A stretch of 58,299 nt of DNA from a bacterium. GTDB taxonomy: Bacteria > Armatimonadota > Chthonomonadetes > Chthonomonadales > CAJBBX01. The stretch spans positions 1 through 58,299 of the forward strand of contig JAJZOL010000243.1 of assembly GCA_021811565.1 (NCBI GenBank), given 5' to 3'. The notes beneath the pieces are model-generated. The model made no database searches and was not told the origin of the DNA. It saw nothing but the letters and a program-made list of their open reading frames with translations. This document shows, piece by piece, positions 27,574-36,507 of the stretch. The position numbers and the translations under genes are program-made. Positions within the stretch are counted from its first letter, which is position 1, and each line of letters starts with the position of its first letter.

Positions 27574-28917
27574 TCATGCCGTGGCACGGATTAGGTCGCA
27601 TAGGGAATGAACAACCTCCTCCACGCGTTCCGCATCCGTATCTTGCGCCATGACGCGAACAAGCGGTTCCGTTCCCGATGGTCTAACGGAAAGCCATTCG
27701 GGTCTGGTTAATTTCGATCTCGCATCGGAAATGGCCTTTTGAATCACAGGATCCGATTTCCACGCCAATCGATCTTTCACTCGCACATTTTTCAGCAACT
27801 GCGGACAAGTTCGCACAACGGAAGCAAGCTCGGACAATGGTTTCCCTTCGTTGCGCATCACCTTCAATATCTGTAAACCTGTCACCATGCCATCTCCAGT
27901 CGGAGTTAAATTCGGTAGGAGAATATGTCCGGATTGCTCTCCGCCTATGAGGGCGTGGATGCGATGCATCTCCTCCGCCACATAACGGTCGCCCACATCC
28001 GTGCGTATCAGTTGAATGTCCGCGTTGTTCAGCGCGACTTCCAACCCCGCATTACTCATCACCGTTGCCACAACGGCGGCGGGGTTTAAGACACTCCTTT
28101 TCTTCATGTTGAGTGCACAAATCGCCATCATTTTGTCGCCATCAACGATGTCGCCGTTTTCATCGCACATCATGACTCTGTCGCAGTCCCCATCAAATGC
28201 CAAACCCGCATCCGCGCCAAACTCCTTCGTCTTTTGGCAGAGATGCGCTGGATGAGTGGAGCCGCAATCCAAATTGATATTCACCCCGTCAGGTTCATGA
28301 TGAATTACGCAGACATCCGCGCCAAGTTCTGAAAAAAGCTTCGGAGCAATATCATACGCAGCCCCGTTTGCGCAATCCAAAACGATCCGCAGACCCTTAA
28401 GTGAGAAATCCGCAGTACTCAATAGTAATTCGAGGTATTCCTCGCGCATGCTTTCATCTTGGCGGGGGACGCCTATGTTGGCGGCGGAAGGGCGAGGTAG
28501 TGTCTCCCATTGGCTCATGGCGTTCTCAATTTCCTCTTCGACTTCATCGCTGAGCTTCCTGCCATCATTGCCAAAGAATTTGATCCCGTTATCCTCGTAT
28601 GGGTTGTGCGAGGCGGAAATTACCACTCCCGAAACGGCTTTGTGTCGCAGTGTGAGCCTGGCGACCGCAGGAGTCGGAATTACACCAATACTGATAGGAA
28701 TAGCCCCCATGCTGGATAATCCTGCGTTCAGTCCGGCTAAGAGCATCAGTCCTGAGAGGCGAGTGTCTCTGCCCACAAGAAAATGACGCTCCGAGGAATG
28801 ACGCCCCAACACATAAGCCGCCGACATGCCAAGAACCATCGCCACATGAGGGGTTAAAGTTTCATTCGCCACTCCACGAATGCCGTCTGTTCCAAACTTT
28901 GGGAAGGGTGCGCTCAT
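27574..28917 (-). CDS. glmM: phosphoglucosamine mutase
   Basis: GlmM converts glucosamine-6-phosphate to glucosamine-1-phosphate for UDP-GlcNAc synthesis. The 447-residue protein has FGTDGIRGVAN at the start, the phosphoserine loop ISASHNPYEDNGIKFF, the metal-binding loop FDGDCDR (Cys where Gly or Ala is more usual), the sugar-binding GGEQSGH, and the C-terminal RPSGTEPLVRVM. Its start overlaps the grpE stop by 4 nt, so the two are co-transcribed. This ties a cell-wall enzyme to a heat-shock gene. Confidence 0.95.
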   Translation of the reverse strand: MSAPFPKFGTDGIRGVANETLTPHVAMVLGMSAAYVLGRHSSERHFLVGRDTRLSGLMLLAGLNAGLSSMGAIPISIGVIPTPAVARLTLRHKAVSGVVISASHNPYEDNGIKFFGNDGRKLSDEVEEEIENAMSQWETLPRPSAANIGVPRQDESMREEYLELLLSTADFSLKGLRIVLDCANGAAYDIAPKLFSELGADVCVIHHEPDGVNINLDCGSTHPAHLCQKTKEFGADAGLAFDGDCDRVMMCDENGDIVDGDKMMAICALNMKKRSVLNPAAVVATVMSNAGLEVALNNADIQLIRTDVGDRYVAEEMHRIHALIGGEQSGHILLPNLTPTGDGMVTGLQILKVMRNEGKPLSELASVVRTCPQLLKNVRVKDRLAWKSDPVIQKAISDARSKLTRPEWLSVRPSGTEPLVRVMAQDTDAERVEEVVHSLCDLIRATA

Positions 28918-29603
28918 TCTTTTACCGCCACCCTCACTTGAGCGGGGCGCAACACCCGTCCCTTTAACATATACCCTTTCTGCATTTCGTCAAGAATTGT
29001 GTTTTCATCGTGCTCCTCATCCTCAACACGAATTATGGCTTCATGGAGGTTTGGATCGAAAATCTTACCCACGGATTCAATTGGTTCCACGCCACACTTG
29101 GAAAGAAAATCCTGCATCTGTCTCATTATCAGCGTCACGCCGTTTGACAAGGCTTCGAACCCTTGATTTTTCTCCGCAGAGGCGATCGCTCTTTCGAAAT
29201 TATCCACGATCGGCAGCAGGGATCGAAGAAGCTCCGAATTGGCGAATGAGATCGCATCCTTTTTCTGCTCCTCATTGCGGCGACGGAAGTTTTGGAAATC
29301 CGCCATGGTTCGCACGTAGTGGTCATGCTCCGTTTTCACCTCCTTTTGCAATTCGCTAATCTGATTGTTTAAATCTGCGATCTGACTTAAAAGATCATCT
29401 ATGATGTTCTGGTTCACATCCTCGGATGGTACCGTGTTCTCATCATCTTCAGGCTTCTTCGCAGGCTTCTCCGCAGTCTCCTCCTCAACCGAGAGTGGTC
29501 CATCATTCGATGATATCGCTTCCTGCGAAATCTCCACGGACGCTGCAGGCTCCGGCTCTTCATGATTATCCTTATGGGTATCTTGCTTTGTATGATGAGT
29601 CAT
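28914..29603 (-). CDS. grpE: nucleotide exchange factor GrpE
   Basis: GrpE is the ADP/ATP exchange factor for the chaperone DnaK. The 229-residue protein has an acidic, disordered N-terminus (about 1-65), a long coiled-coil helix (about 70-110), and the conserved core DFQNFRRRNEEQKKDA, LLPIVDNFERAIAS and the C-terminal signature DPNLHEAIIRVEDEEHDENT. An excellent ribosome-binding site (AAAGGAG) is eight bases before the ATG. It is upstream of glmM in one operon and downstream of hrcA, from which it is separated by a terminator. No dnaK or dnaJ is in the window. Confidence 0.95.
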   Translation of the reverse strand: MTHHTKQDTHKDNHEEPEPAASVEISQEAISSNDGPLSVEEETAEKPAKKPEDDENTVPSEDVNQNIIDDLLSQIADLNNQISELQKEVKTEHDHYVRTMADFQNFRRRNEEQKKDAISFANSELLRSLLPIVDNFERAIASAEKNQGFEALSNGVTLIMRQMQDFLSKCGVEPIESVGKIFDPNLHEAIIRVEDEEHDENTILDEMQKGYMLKGRVLRPAQVRVAVKE

Positions 29604-29717
29604 GATTCAACTCCTTTTATGGTCTGAAAATTCAGCACTACGTTTGTTACATGAATTCCCGTAGAGACTGTAAAACTGAAATACCACCGTGCCATCGCCA
29701 TGGCACGATATGCATGC

Positions 29718-29748
29718 AAAAGGGTTCAGCACATCAAACGCTGAACCC
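29718..29748 (-). terminator. intrinsic terminator after hrcA
   Basis: On the minus strand the hrcA stop is followed by GGGTTCAGC, a 9-base loop, GCTGAACCC and then TTTT. The 9-bp stem is perfect. It would end the hrcA transcript before grpE. A second perfect hairpin (GTGCCAT with ATGGCAC, 29689-29706) lies just beyond it. Confidence 0.8.
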
Positions 29749-29756
29749 AAGCTTGC

Positions 29757-30785
29757 TCAATCCAAAACGGTGCGTGACAGCATATTTGACAATTGGCGCG
29801 ACATCGTATCCACTGCCGCGACGGCGCGATCATAATGCATCCGCGTGGGACCCAATACTCCCAAATAACCCGCTGTTCGTTCACGAATGTGATAACTGGA
29901 AACCACAAGGCTGCATTCCGACATGTACATGACATCCGTTTCATCGCCAATGAATATGGTCACACCTTGATTGGAGGGTATTCGCAGAAAAACCTGCCAA
30001 AGAATGCTGCGCTGATCAAGCAGGTTCAGAAGTTGCTCCACTTTCATAACGTCGTGAAACTCTCTTTGGCGTAATAAATTCACTGCGCCTTCAAGAAAAA
30101 CTTTATCATTTGACAAGCGAGTTGTCATTTCCTGTATGAACTGTTGAATCGCTGATAGGATTTTCCCATCTGCAAGGATATCATTGGACAAAGTAACCAA
30201 GTCCATTTTCGCAATATCCTTTAAATTGCGCCCGGAGACATTCATGTTCACTATGTTTGTGATTTTCTGAAGTTGTGAATCCTTAACCGCTTGATCCACT
30301 TCTATCAAATGGTGTTCGATATGCCCTGTTTTGAAGAGTGTCACAAAAAGTATGTGATGTGTACTGGCCGACGATAAGAAAATCCTTTGCACTGATGCTT
30401 CCGATATGGAGGGAAAGATCGCTACAGATGGATATTGAGTCATATACGCGAGAAATTTGCACGTTAGCTGGATCAACTCCTCCGCCTCGATGGAAGAATC
30501 ATCAAAAGCACGAAAAGATTGCGTGACTTCTTCGTCAATCACAACCGGCTTCATGAGACAATTCACGTAGTATCGATAACCTAAATTGGATGGGATGCGT
30601 CCAGCTGATGTGTGAGGTTGAATCAAATACCCCATATCCAGCATTTCAGCCATCTCATTGCGTATCGTGGCGGACTTACATCCGAAGTCATAATGTGACA
30701 CCAGCCAGTCAGAACCAATTGGAGAAGCTGTCTCCACATAATCATTGATTATGGCTTGTAGAATCTGTCCTTTCCTATGATCCAT
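29757..30785 (-). CDS. hrcA: heat-inducible transcription repressor HrcA
   Basis: HrcA represses chaperone operons by binding DNA in the unstressed cell. The N-terminal winged helix is clear: RKGQILQAIINDYVETASPIGS and CKSATIRNEMAEMLDMGYL, followed by PHTSAGRIPSNLGYRYYV. A C-terminal GAF-like domain ends the protein. The track ORF starts at 30878, but homology begins at MDHRKGQIL. The ATG at 30785 has GGGG nine bases upstream and gives 342 residues, the usual HrcA length. No CIRCE operator (TTAGCACTC-N9-GAGTGCTAA) was found in the window. Confidence 0.94.
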   Translation of the reverse strand: MDHRKGQILQAIINDYVETASPIGSDWLVSHYDFGCKSATIRNEMAEMLDMGYLIQPHTSAGRIPSNLGYRYYVNCLMKPVVIDEEVTQSFRAFDDSSIEAEELIQLTCKFLAYMTQYPSVAIFPSISEASVQRIFLSSASTHHILFVTLFKTGHIEHHLIEVDQAVKDSQLQKITNIVNMNVSGRNLKDIAKMDLVTLSNDILADGKILSAIQQFIQEMTTRLSNDKVFLEGAVNLLRQREFHDVMKVEQLLNLLDQRSILWQVFLRIPSNQGVTIFIGDETDVMYMSECSLVVSSYHIRERTAGYLGVLGPTRMHYDRAVAAVDTMSRQLSNMLSRTVLD

Positions 30786-30900
30786 TGCTATCATCCCCGG
30801 AAAACAAGGGTGTATAATAAAGATAATTGCAAATATCCCTGCATAAACGCAAGCAATTTCAATAACGGCGTGAGCCAAGATTTTATGATTCCCACTGTTT

Positions 30901-30930
30901 ATTATAATCCTCTTGGGGGTTATAAGTCAA
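30901..30930 (-). promoter_or_regulatory. hrcA promoter overlapped by an inverted repeat
   Basis: On the minus strand TTGACT (30930-30925) and TATAAT (30906-30901) are 18 bases apart. An imperfect palindrome, TTATAACCC...GGATTATAA, overlaps both boxes and the spacer and could be an operator. It is about 115 bases before the hrcA ATG. Confidence 0.65.
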
Positions 30931-30971
30931 CCGATGGGTAAGGAGGTGGCGATCCACTTCTCATATGCTGG

Positions 30972-31002
30972 TTGCCACACCAACGGCTTTTTCGTATATA
31001 AT
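30972..31002 (+). promoter_or_regulatory. probable promoter of the rhomboid gene
   Basis: TTGCCA (30972-30977) is followed by TATATA at 17 bases or TATAAT at 19 bases. The region lies about 40 bases before the rhomboid ATG and is back-to-back with the hrcA promoter. Confidence 0.45.
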
Positions 31003-31040
31003 AATGCATTCAAGGATTAAAGAGAGCGATCTGTTCATCA

Positions 31041-32273
31041 ATGCTGCTTCCCTATTCAAGTGACCGTCCGCCTCGGAATGTACCCATAACGGTCATAATT
31101 CTCATTCTGTTTCATTACTTGCTATTTGGCGTCTTTGCGATCTTCTGGAAAATAACAAATGGGAACTCCCTGCTTGTTCTTTTCACGAACCTATGCTTGG
31201 TGCCATATCAGATGCATTGGTACTCGTTCATTACATATGGCTTTTTGCATGAGGATGTATTTCATCTCTCAGTCAATATGCTATTCCTGTGGGTTTTTGG
31301 AAGCAGTGTGGAGGACGCAATAGGCTGGTTGAAATTTCTACTCTTTTACCTATTAGCGATGATCGTCACCGGCGCGATTCAAGCGGTCATTGTATTAATG
31401 ATTCCCGGTACCGACCATATGATGCCCATTATCGGAGCCTCCGGTGCAGTTTCAGCTTTGATGGGTTTATATGCTGTAAGATTTTACCGTTCGAAAATTC
31501 GATTTGTGGGCGTTCCATTTCAAATACCCGCCATTCTCGTATTGGCGATTTTTCTTATCTCTGAGATGACAATGGCGGCTCTGTCGCTGCATCACGAATT
31601 CAACCAACTCTTCAATGCTGTGGCGCATTGGGCGCATATAACCGGTTTTCTTTTTGGCATACTTGCGGGACAAGCGTTTCATCTTTATCACGAAGGGCGG
31701 AGAGATTACGTCACAACTTCCGCTGAAAAGGACATGATACGTGGTTCACATGTCTCTGCGGCCATGAAATGGGATCATCTCCTTTCACTTCAACCGGATA
31801 ATCTCAAGGCGCTAAAGGAATCGGCTCGTTGCTGGATTCTCGCCGGGGAAAGGGAGCCAGGGTTCCAAAGATATGGGCGTTTATTGAGCGCCCTGCTGAA
31901 AGAAGGAAATCAAAAGGAGGCGTTGGCTATTTACTCAGAGATGCGAAACATAGAACCGTCGCTTATCCTCTCTCCCCCGGAAACACTCAAAGTCGCCTCA
32001 TGCATGGAGGAAAACGGGAATTGGAAAGCCAGCTTGGAGATTCTGCAGGCTCTACTGGATTCAACACCATCCTCACCTGAGACGGAGATGGTGCGTTTGC
32101 GCATTGCGACCCTTCTGACGAATAGCGGTTCACACAATCTGGAAGCGGCTGAGCGTTTGGCGGATTTCATCTACGATTATCCGGACAGCGATTTCAGAGG
32201 GTATGCGGATCGTATGTTAAATCAAGTGCGAGAGAGGCTTCACGCCGAAAATGAGATGTCCGATGAGGGCTGA
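31041..32273 (+). CDS. rhomboid-family intramembrane serine protease with C-terminal TPR-like domain
   Basis: The first ~215 residues form a six-helix rhomboid core: the HLSVNMLFLW helix with the conserved His and Asn, the nucleophile motif GASGAVSALMG, and the catalytic histidine in HWAHITGFLFG. Rhomboids cut transmembrane substrates within the membrane. The remaining ~190 residues are soluble helical repeats (MKWDHLLSLQPDNLKAL, NQKEALAIYSEMRNIEPS, NWKASLEILQALLDSTP) that look like degenerate TPRs and may present substrates or partners. The gene is monocistronic and divergent from hrcA. Substrate is unknown. Confidence 0.88.
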   Translation: MLLPYSSDRPPRNVPITVIILILFHYLLFGVFAIFWKITNGNSLLVLFTNLCLVPYQMHWYSFITYGFLHEDVFHLSVNMLFLWVFGSSVEDAIGWLKFLLFYLLAMIVTGAIQAVIVLMIPGTDHMMPIIGASGAVSALMGLYAVRFYRSKIRFVGVPFQIPAILVLAIFLISEMTMAALSLHHEFNQLFNAVAHWAHITGFLFGILAGQAFHLYHEGRRDYVTTSAEKDMIRGSHVSAAMKWDHLLSLQPDNLKALKESARCWILAGEREPGFQRYGRLLSALLKEGNQKEALAIYSEMRNIEPSLILSPPETLKVASCMEENGNWKASLEILQALLDSTPSSPETEMVRLRIATLLTNSGSHNLEAAERLADFIYDYPDSDFRGYADRMLNQVRERLHAENEMSDEG

Positions 32274-32461
32274 GGGTATGTGTGGCATGGAACTTCTTTT
32301 TTGACGAGGCTTCTTTGGGTTCACGGGCAATCAAGCTTTATTTTGCAAAGGTCAGCGGTTCCAAGTCAATTGTGCGAGCAATTGCACGAAATTTTACGTA
32401 GATTCATTCATAAGGTTAAGCTCCAACACCGCCTTCATGAAAACACAGGGAGATTGTATTT

Positions 32462-33463
32462 ATGCATAAAATCACTTTAATTCCAGGGGACGGTATCGGT
32501 CCCGAAGTCAGCAACGCGGTAGTCCAAATCATGGAACATGCGAATGTGGATATCGATTGGGAGAGGATGGAGGCTGGAGCTGAAGTGATGCAAAAACACG
32601 GCACCCCGGTCCCCGATCAGGTCATCAACTCCATATCCCGCAATCGCGTTGCGTTGAAGGGACCCATCACCACCCCTATCGGGAGCGGCTTTGCCAGCGC
32701 GAATGTCACCCTAAGAAAAAGGTTGAGCCTTTACGCCAACGTGCGTCCGGTAAAGAACATTCCTGGAATCAAGACGCGTTTTGATAACGTGGACATCGTG
32801 ATTCTTCGTGAAAACAGCGAGGATCTGTATTCAGGTTTGGAGCATGTGGTGATTCCAGGCGTTGTGGAGAGTCTTAAAATCATCACCGAGGTTGCCTGCA
32901 TGCGGATCGGGAAATTCGCTTTTGAGATCGCAAGAGAATGGCATAGGAACAAAGTAACCGCAGTGCACAAGGCGAACATCATGAAGATGGCGGACGGCTT
33001 GTTCCTTGAATGCATGCGTAAATGCGCCAGAGATTATCCCGAGATTGAATATGAAGAGCTTATCGTCGATAACACCTGCATGCAATTGGTTACCCGCCCT
33101 GAGCGTTTCGATGTGATGGTCATGGAGAACCTCTACGGCGATATTATCTCCGATCTTTGCTCAGGACTTGTGGGGGGGTTGGGGGTAACGCCAAGCGGAA
33201 ACTATGGAGCCGGTGGAACCGCTATGTTCGAGGCGGTTCATGGATCCGCGCCGGACATAGCAGGAAAAAACTTGGCGAACCCGATCGCCATGATCCTCTC
33301 AGCGGTTTTAATGCTGCGGCATATCCATGAAACAGAGAAGGCGGATATGATTGAGAAAGCGGTTCATGCGGTATTGGAGGAGGGCAAGTTCCTAACTCGC
33401 GATTTAGGGGGCGTTGCAACCACGACGGAAATCACAAACGCTATTATTGATAAAATGGATTAA
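32462..33463 (+). CDS. isocitrate/isopropylmalate dehydrogenase family, probably NAD-dependent isocitrate dehydrogenase
   Basis: This 333-residue beta-decarboxylating dehydrogenase has LIPGDGIGPEV at the start, SANVTLRKRLSLYANVRPVK, the substrate loop LRENSEDLYSGLEH, the KANIMKMADGLF lysine region, and the metal-binding NLYGDIISDL. The form of these motifs is closest to the short NAD-dependent isocitrate dehydrogenases and homoisocitrate dehydrogenases, rather than to LeuB. An isocitrate dehydrogenase role fits the fumarase gene close by, but isopropylmalate or homoisocitrate use is not excluded. It stands alone, 188 bp after the rhomboid gene. Confidence 0.85.
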   Translation: MHKITLIPGDGIGPEVSNAVVQIMEHANVDIDWERMEAGAEVMQKHGTPVPDQVINSISRNRVALKGPITTPIGSGFASANVTLRKRLSLYANVRPVKNIPGIKTRFDNVDIVILRENSEDLYSGLEHVVIPGVVESLKIITEVACMRIGKFAFEIAREWHRNKVTAVHKANIMKMADGLFLECMRKCARDYPEIEYEELIVDNTCMQLVTRPERFDVMVMENLYGDIISDLCSGLVGGLGVTPSGNYGAGGTAMFEAVHGSAPDIAGKNLANPIAMILSAVLMLRHIHETEKADMIEKAVHAVLEEGKFLTRDLGGVATTTEITNAIIDKMD

Positions 33464-33523
33464 AAGTTCTCATATTGTTCGGTATTTGCTTCAATAGCAT
33501 CCAAGGATTGCTTGCATGTCTTT

Positions 33524-34738
33524 CTAATGTGTGTTTTTAAAAACCTTGACCGACAATTTGACAGTATGATTCATTTTCCCTGGTGATGCCCACACCAAAG
33601 CACTATTTTTAGCGGACCAATCCACATCCGGGGTTTTAACGTTGCAGATGTTGCTCACTTTTTCGTTTCGCGGATTAATTGCAACTGCTTCTATGTTTTC
33701 ATGACTCTTTCGTAGAGCCCCAATAATATTTGATGCAAGAAAGGCGCATCCGAAATAACCGGAGTTGTCAGCAGGGGACACTCTTTTGAATTTTCCTGTG
33801 GAGAGTGTGACTATCCATAGCGAGTACGAACGAGCATTCAATGGATCGTTCGCGAGAGTGAGCAGAATACTCTTCCCATTAGGATTCCAAGTGATACCGA
33901 CAATTCGATGCGGTAATCCGTCTGGAATGGAGAATCTCTGAAATTTCGCATAACTGACGGGAACGACATACAACTCCTCCATCTTTTTACAGGTAAGGCT
34001 TCGCAGTACCCCTTGACGGTAAGCCAGACGATTTCCATTCGGTGACCATGAAGGAAAATCCGTGTCTGCATACCGATCATACAAGGGAGTTGCGTCATCG
34101 GGATTGGTTATGGGAAACTCACGCAGGAACATATCGGATTCGTCTTGTTTGCCGTCACCCATGAACGCGAAATGACGCCCATCGGGAGAAAACGCAATGG
34201 ACCTGTAATAAGTGAGGGTGCCTTTGAAATCATGTCCGTGCAATGCGAGTGGCGTGTTCAGATCGCCGGACAAGGATACGCGATAGAGGTTTACGCATCG
34301 CACCTTTTCCCCGCCTATTTTATTCCAATTTCCCACTTGATAAGCGATGGATTGGTCGTTCGCGCTCCAAGCGGGTCCCTCCCTTGCCATCCATTGCGCA
34401 TAATCCGGTCTGAATTCACGATTGCGATCCAACTCAAAGGGAGGGGTGAGGGGAGTCGCCTTACTCAGCGATGCGTCAGTTAAATACAGCCTCATGAAGC
34501 CATTTTCGTATTGACGAATAAAACAGATGAATTTCCCATTATGTGACCATCTTGGTGCAATATCCTCGTAGGGAATGTTAGATAGATTGATAGGGACCTC
34601 AACCTTTTCCCCACAGGATGTTAGTCCGCATAACAAGAGAGCCATAACGACCATCGCCCCAAAACGTAGTATGGGTTTGCAGATTCGATTGGCTCTCTTT
34701 ATTAAACGGTCATAGCTATGCTGGACGGAACACTCCAT
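33524..34738 (-). CDS. WD40-like/TolB-like beta-propeller lipoprotein
   Basis: This is a 404-residue exported lipoprotein. A basic n-region and a hydrophobic stretch end in the lipobox LTSC with Cys42. The rest consists of PD40/TolB-type propeller blades: IAPRWSHNGKFICFIRQ, IAFSPDGRHFAFMGDG, FPSWSPNGNRLAYRQG, ITWNPNGKSILLTLAN. Such propellers usually bind partners in the periplasm or outer membrane; the partner here is unknown. It begins 9 nt after the fumarase stop and is probably in the same operon, an odd pairing. It is not TolB proper, as no tol genes are near. Confidence 0.8.
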   Translation of the reverse strand: MECSVQHSYDRLIKRANRICKPILRFGAMVVMALLLCGLTSCGEKVEVPINLSNIPYEDIAPRWSHNGKFICFIRQYENGFMRLYLTDASLSKATPLTPPFELDRNREFRPDYAQWMAREGPAWSANDQSIAYQVGNWNKIGGEKVRCVNLYRVSLSGDLNTPLALHGHDFKGTLTYYRSIAFSPDGRHFAFMGDGKQDESDMFLREFPITNPDDATPLYDRYADTDFPSWSPNGNRLAYRQGVLRSLTCKKMEELYVVPVSYAKFQRFSIPDGLPHRIVGITWNPNGKSILLTLANDPLNARSYSLWIVTLSTGKFKRVSPADNSGYFGCAFLASNIIGALRKSHENIEAVAINPRNEKVSNICNVKTPDVDWSAKNSALVWASPGKMNHTVKLSVKVFKNTH

Positions 34739-34747
34739 AGGAATCTG

Positions 34748-36262
34748 TTAACCCGCAATCTTTTCCAATTCATGCAGGGAGGAATCCTCGATATCCTTGT
34801 GGAGGCTATTGCCATGCGAATCCATCGTCACTACAGCGATAAAGTCTTTCGCTTGTAGATGCCACATCGCCTCCGGTACGCCAAACTCCTCGAGGAAATC
34901 CACTCCGATGACATCGGGAATGCTTTGCGCGTAAAACTGAGCGGCTCCTCCGATTGCGTTCAAGTAGATCGCCCCGACATCCTGCAGGGCTTTCAGCGTT
35001 TTAGCTCCCATGCCGCCCTTGCCGATTACCACCCGAATGCCGAACTTTTTTAGAATATCCGCCTGATACGGCTCTTCGCGTATGGAGGTGGTGGGTCCTG
35101 CTGCGTTCACGTGCCATTTTCCATTTTCATCCTTCACCATCACCGGACCACAATGGTAAAGCGCCGCACCCGCCAAATCCACGGGAGAATCATGAGATGT
35201 AAGATATTTATGAAGCGCGTCTCTGCCAGTGTGCATCGGGCCGCTAATGGATACAACATCCCCAACTTTCAATTTTCTCACCTGTTCCTCGGAAAGCGGT
35301 GTCGTAAGGTGTATCTCCGTTCCAGTGAGGATACGTTCATCAGGTCTCACCATTGAGTTAGGTTTTGATTCCCTGAATATCCACTCTCTTATTTCAAAGG
35401 TGTTCGGATCCATTTTTACGCCCATCCGCCTATACGCCCAGCAGTTATAAGCCACCGATACGAAAAAGCAGGCGGGCAATCGGTTCAGTGCGCCTATCTT
35501 GCAGCCCAGCAGTGTCACGTTTCCTCCAAAACCCATAGTTCCGATACCAAGCTTGTTCGCCTCCTCCATAATCGTGGATTCAAGTTTGGCGAGTTCAGGT
35601 ATTGGGTTAGTATCATTCATGGAACGTAATAATTGCTCTTTGGCGTGATTGTATCCACTGGTTCGATCACCGCCAACGCACACACCCAATATGCCCGCAC
35701 TGCATCCTTGCCCCTGGGCTTGATAGACTGCGTGCAGAATGCATTTATGAACTCCGTCAAGATCGCGGTTCGCTCTGCCTATACCCTCCAATTCACAGGG
35801 AACGGAATACTGTATATTTTTGTTCTCGCATCCCCCGCCCTTCAATAGGAGCAATATTTCAATCTCATCATTCTCCCATTGCTCGAAATGCACGACCGGC
35901 GAGCCCGCTCCGAGGTTGTTTCCGGAGTTTCTGCCAGTAATGCTATCCACGGAGTTTGGGCGCAATTTTCCTAGGCGGGTCGCTTCATTTATCGCCCAAT
36001 GGATTGCATTCTTCATCTCGATCTGATTTGTTGCTACCGGACAATGGATGAAGAATGTGGGCATACCCGTATCCTGGCAGATGGGAAGTTCACTATTGCA
36101 CGCCATATCTATATTTTTATTGATGATGGACATCGCCTGTCCTGACCTGGAACCTTGTTTCTCCAATAACGCCGCCTTGGATATGACTTCACGCACATCG
36201 GATGGAAGATTTGTGGATGTTTGAATTACCAGCTCGAGGATGTTGGCTTGCAGTGAGTTCAT
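34748..36262 (-). CDS. class I (iron-sulfur) fumarate hydratase, fused alpha and beta domains
   Basis: This 504-residue enzyme interconverts fumarate and malate and carries an oxygen-sensitive 4Fe-4S cluster. The N-terminal (alpha) part has the cluster cysteines in ELPICQDTGMP, GCSAGILGVCVGGDR and TLLGCKIGAL. The C-terminal (beta) part has VGDVVSISGPMHTGRDALHK and GKGGMGAKTLKAL. The track start at 36382 is too early. The ATG at 36262 is preceded by AAAGGAG at seven bases and starts with normal sequence (MNSLQANILEL). Fused class I fumarases are common. It leads an operon with the beta-propeller lipoprotein. Confidence 0.93.
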   Translation of the reverse strand: MNSLQANILELVIQTSTNLPSDVREVISKAALLEKQGSRSGQAMSIINKNIDMACNSELPICQDTGMPTFFIHCPVATNQIEMKNAIHWAINEATRLGKLRPNSVDSITGRNSGNNLGAGSPVVHFEQWENDEIEILLLLKGGGCENKNIQYSVPCELEGIGRANRDLDGVHKCILHAVYQAQGQGCSAGILGVCVGGDRTSGYNHAKEQLLRSMNDTNPIPELAKLESTIMEEANKLGIGTMGFGGNVTLLGCKIGALNRLPACFFVSVAYNCWAYRRMGVKMDPNTFEIREWIFRESKPNSMVRPDERILTGTEIHLTTPLSEEQVRKLKVGDVVSISGPMHTGRDALHKYLTSHDSPVDLAGAALYHCGPVMVKDENGKWHVNAAGPTTSIREEPYQADILKKFGIRVVIGKGGMGAKTLKALQDVGAIYLNAIGGAAQFYAQSIPDVIGVDFLEEFGVPEAMWHLQAKDFIAVVTMDSHGNSLHKDIEDSSLHELEKIAG

Positions 36263-36507
36263 TTCAAGCTCCTTTGAGATGACATAAGATATTGCAAATA
36301 TATGAAAAGAGAGTTGTGGCTCATTTGAGTCGCAATCAACGCTCGTCTCTGAATTTCGCTGATGCCTGATTTGATATACCATTCAAAGAGGAATGATAAA
36401 TCCCTAAAAGATCAGGTAAGTGTTAAATTCCGCATAATGAAATTTCCAAACATAAACTGACCGATCAGAATATCCTCTTTCGAAAACCGGAATCACAGCG
36501 GATGAGT

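Noticed and set aside
29604-31040. CIRCE operator expected near hrcA/grpE
   Set aside because: No TTAGCACTC inverted repeat is present; only a different palindrome was seen.
32280-32480. 66-aa ORF between the rhomboid and dehydrogenase genes
   Set aside because: Overlaps the dehydrogenase start, has no motif, and starts without a ribosome-binding site.
36412-36429. CAGGTAAGTGTTAAATTC, resembling the end of a family A element
   Set aside because: Only about 14 of 18 bases match and no right end follows; it may be chance.
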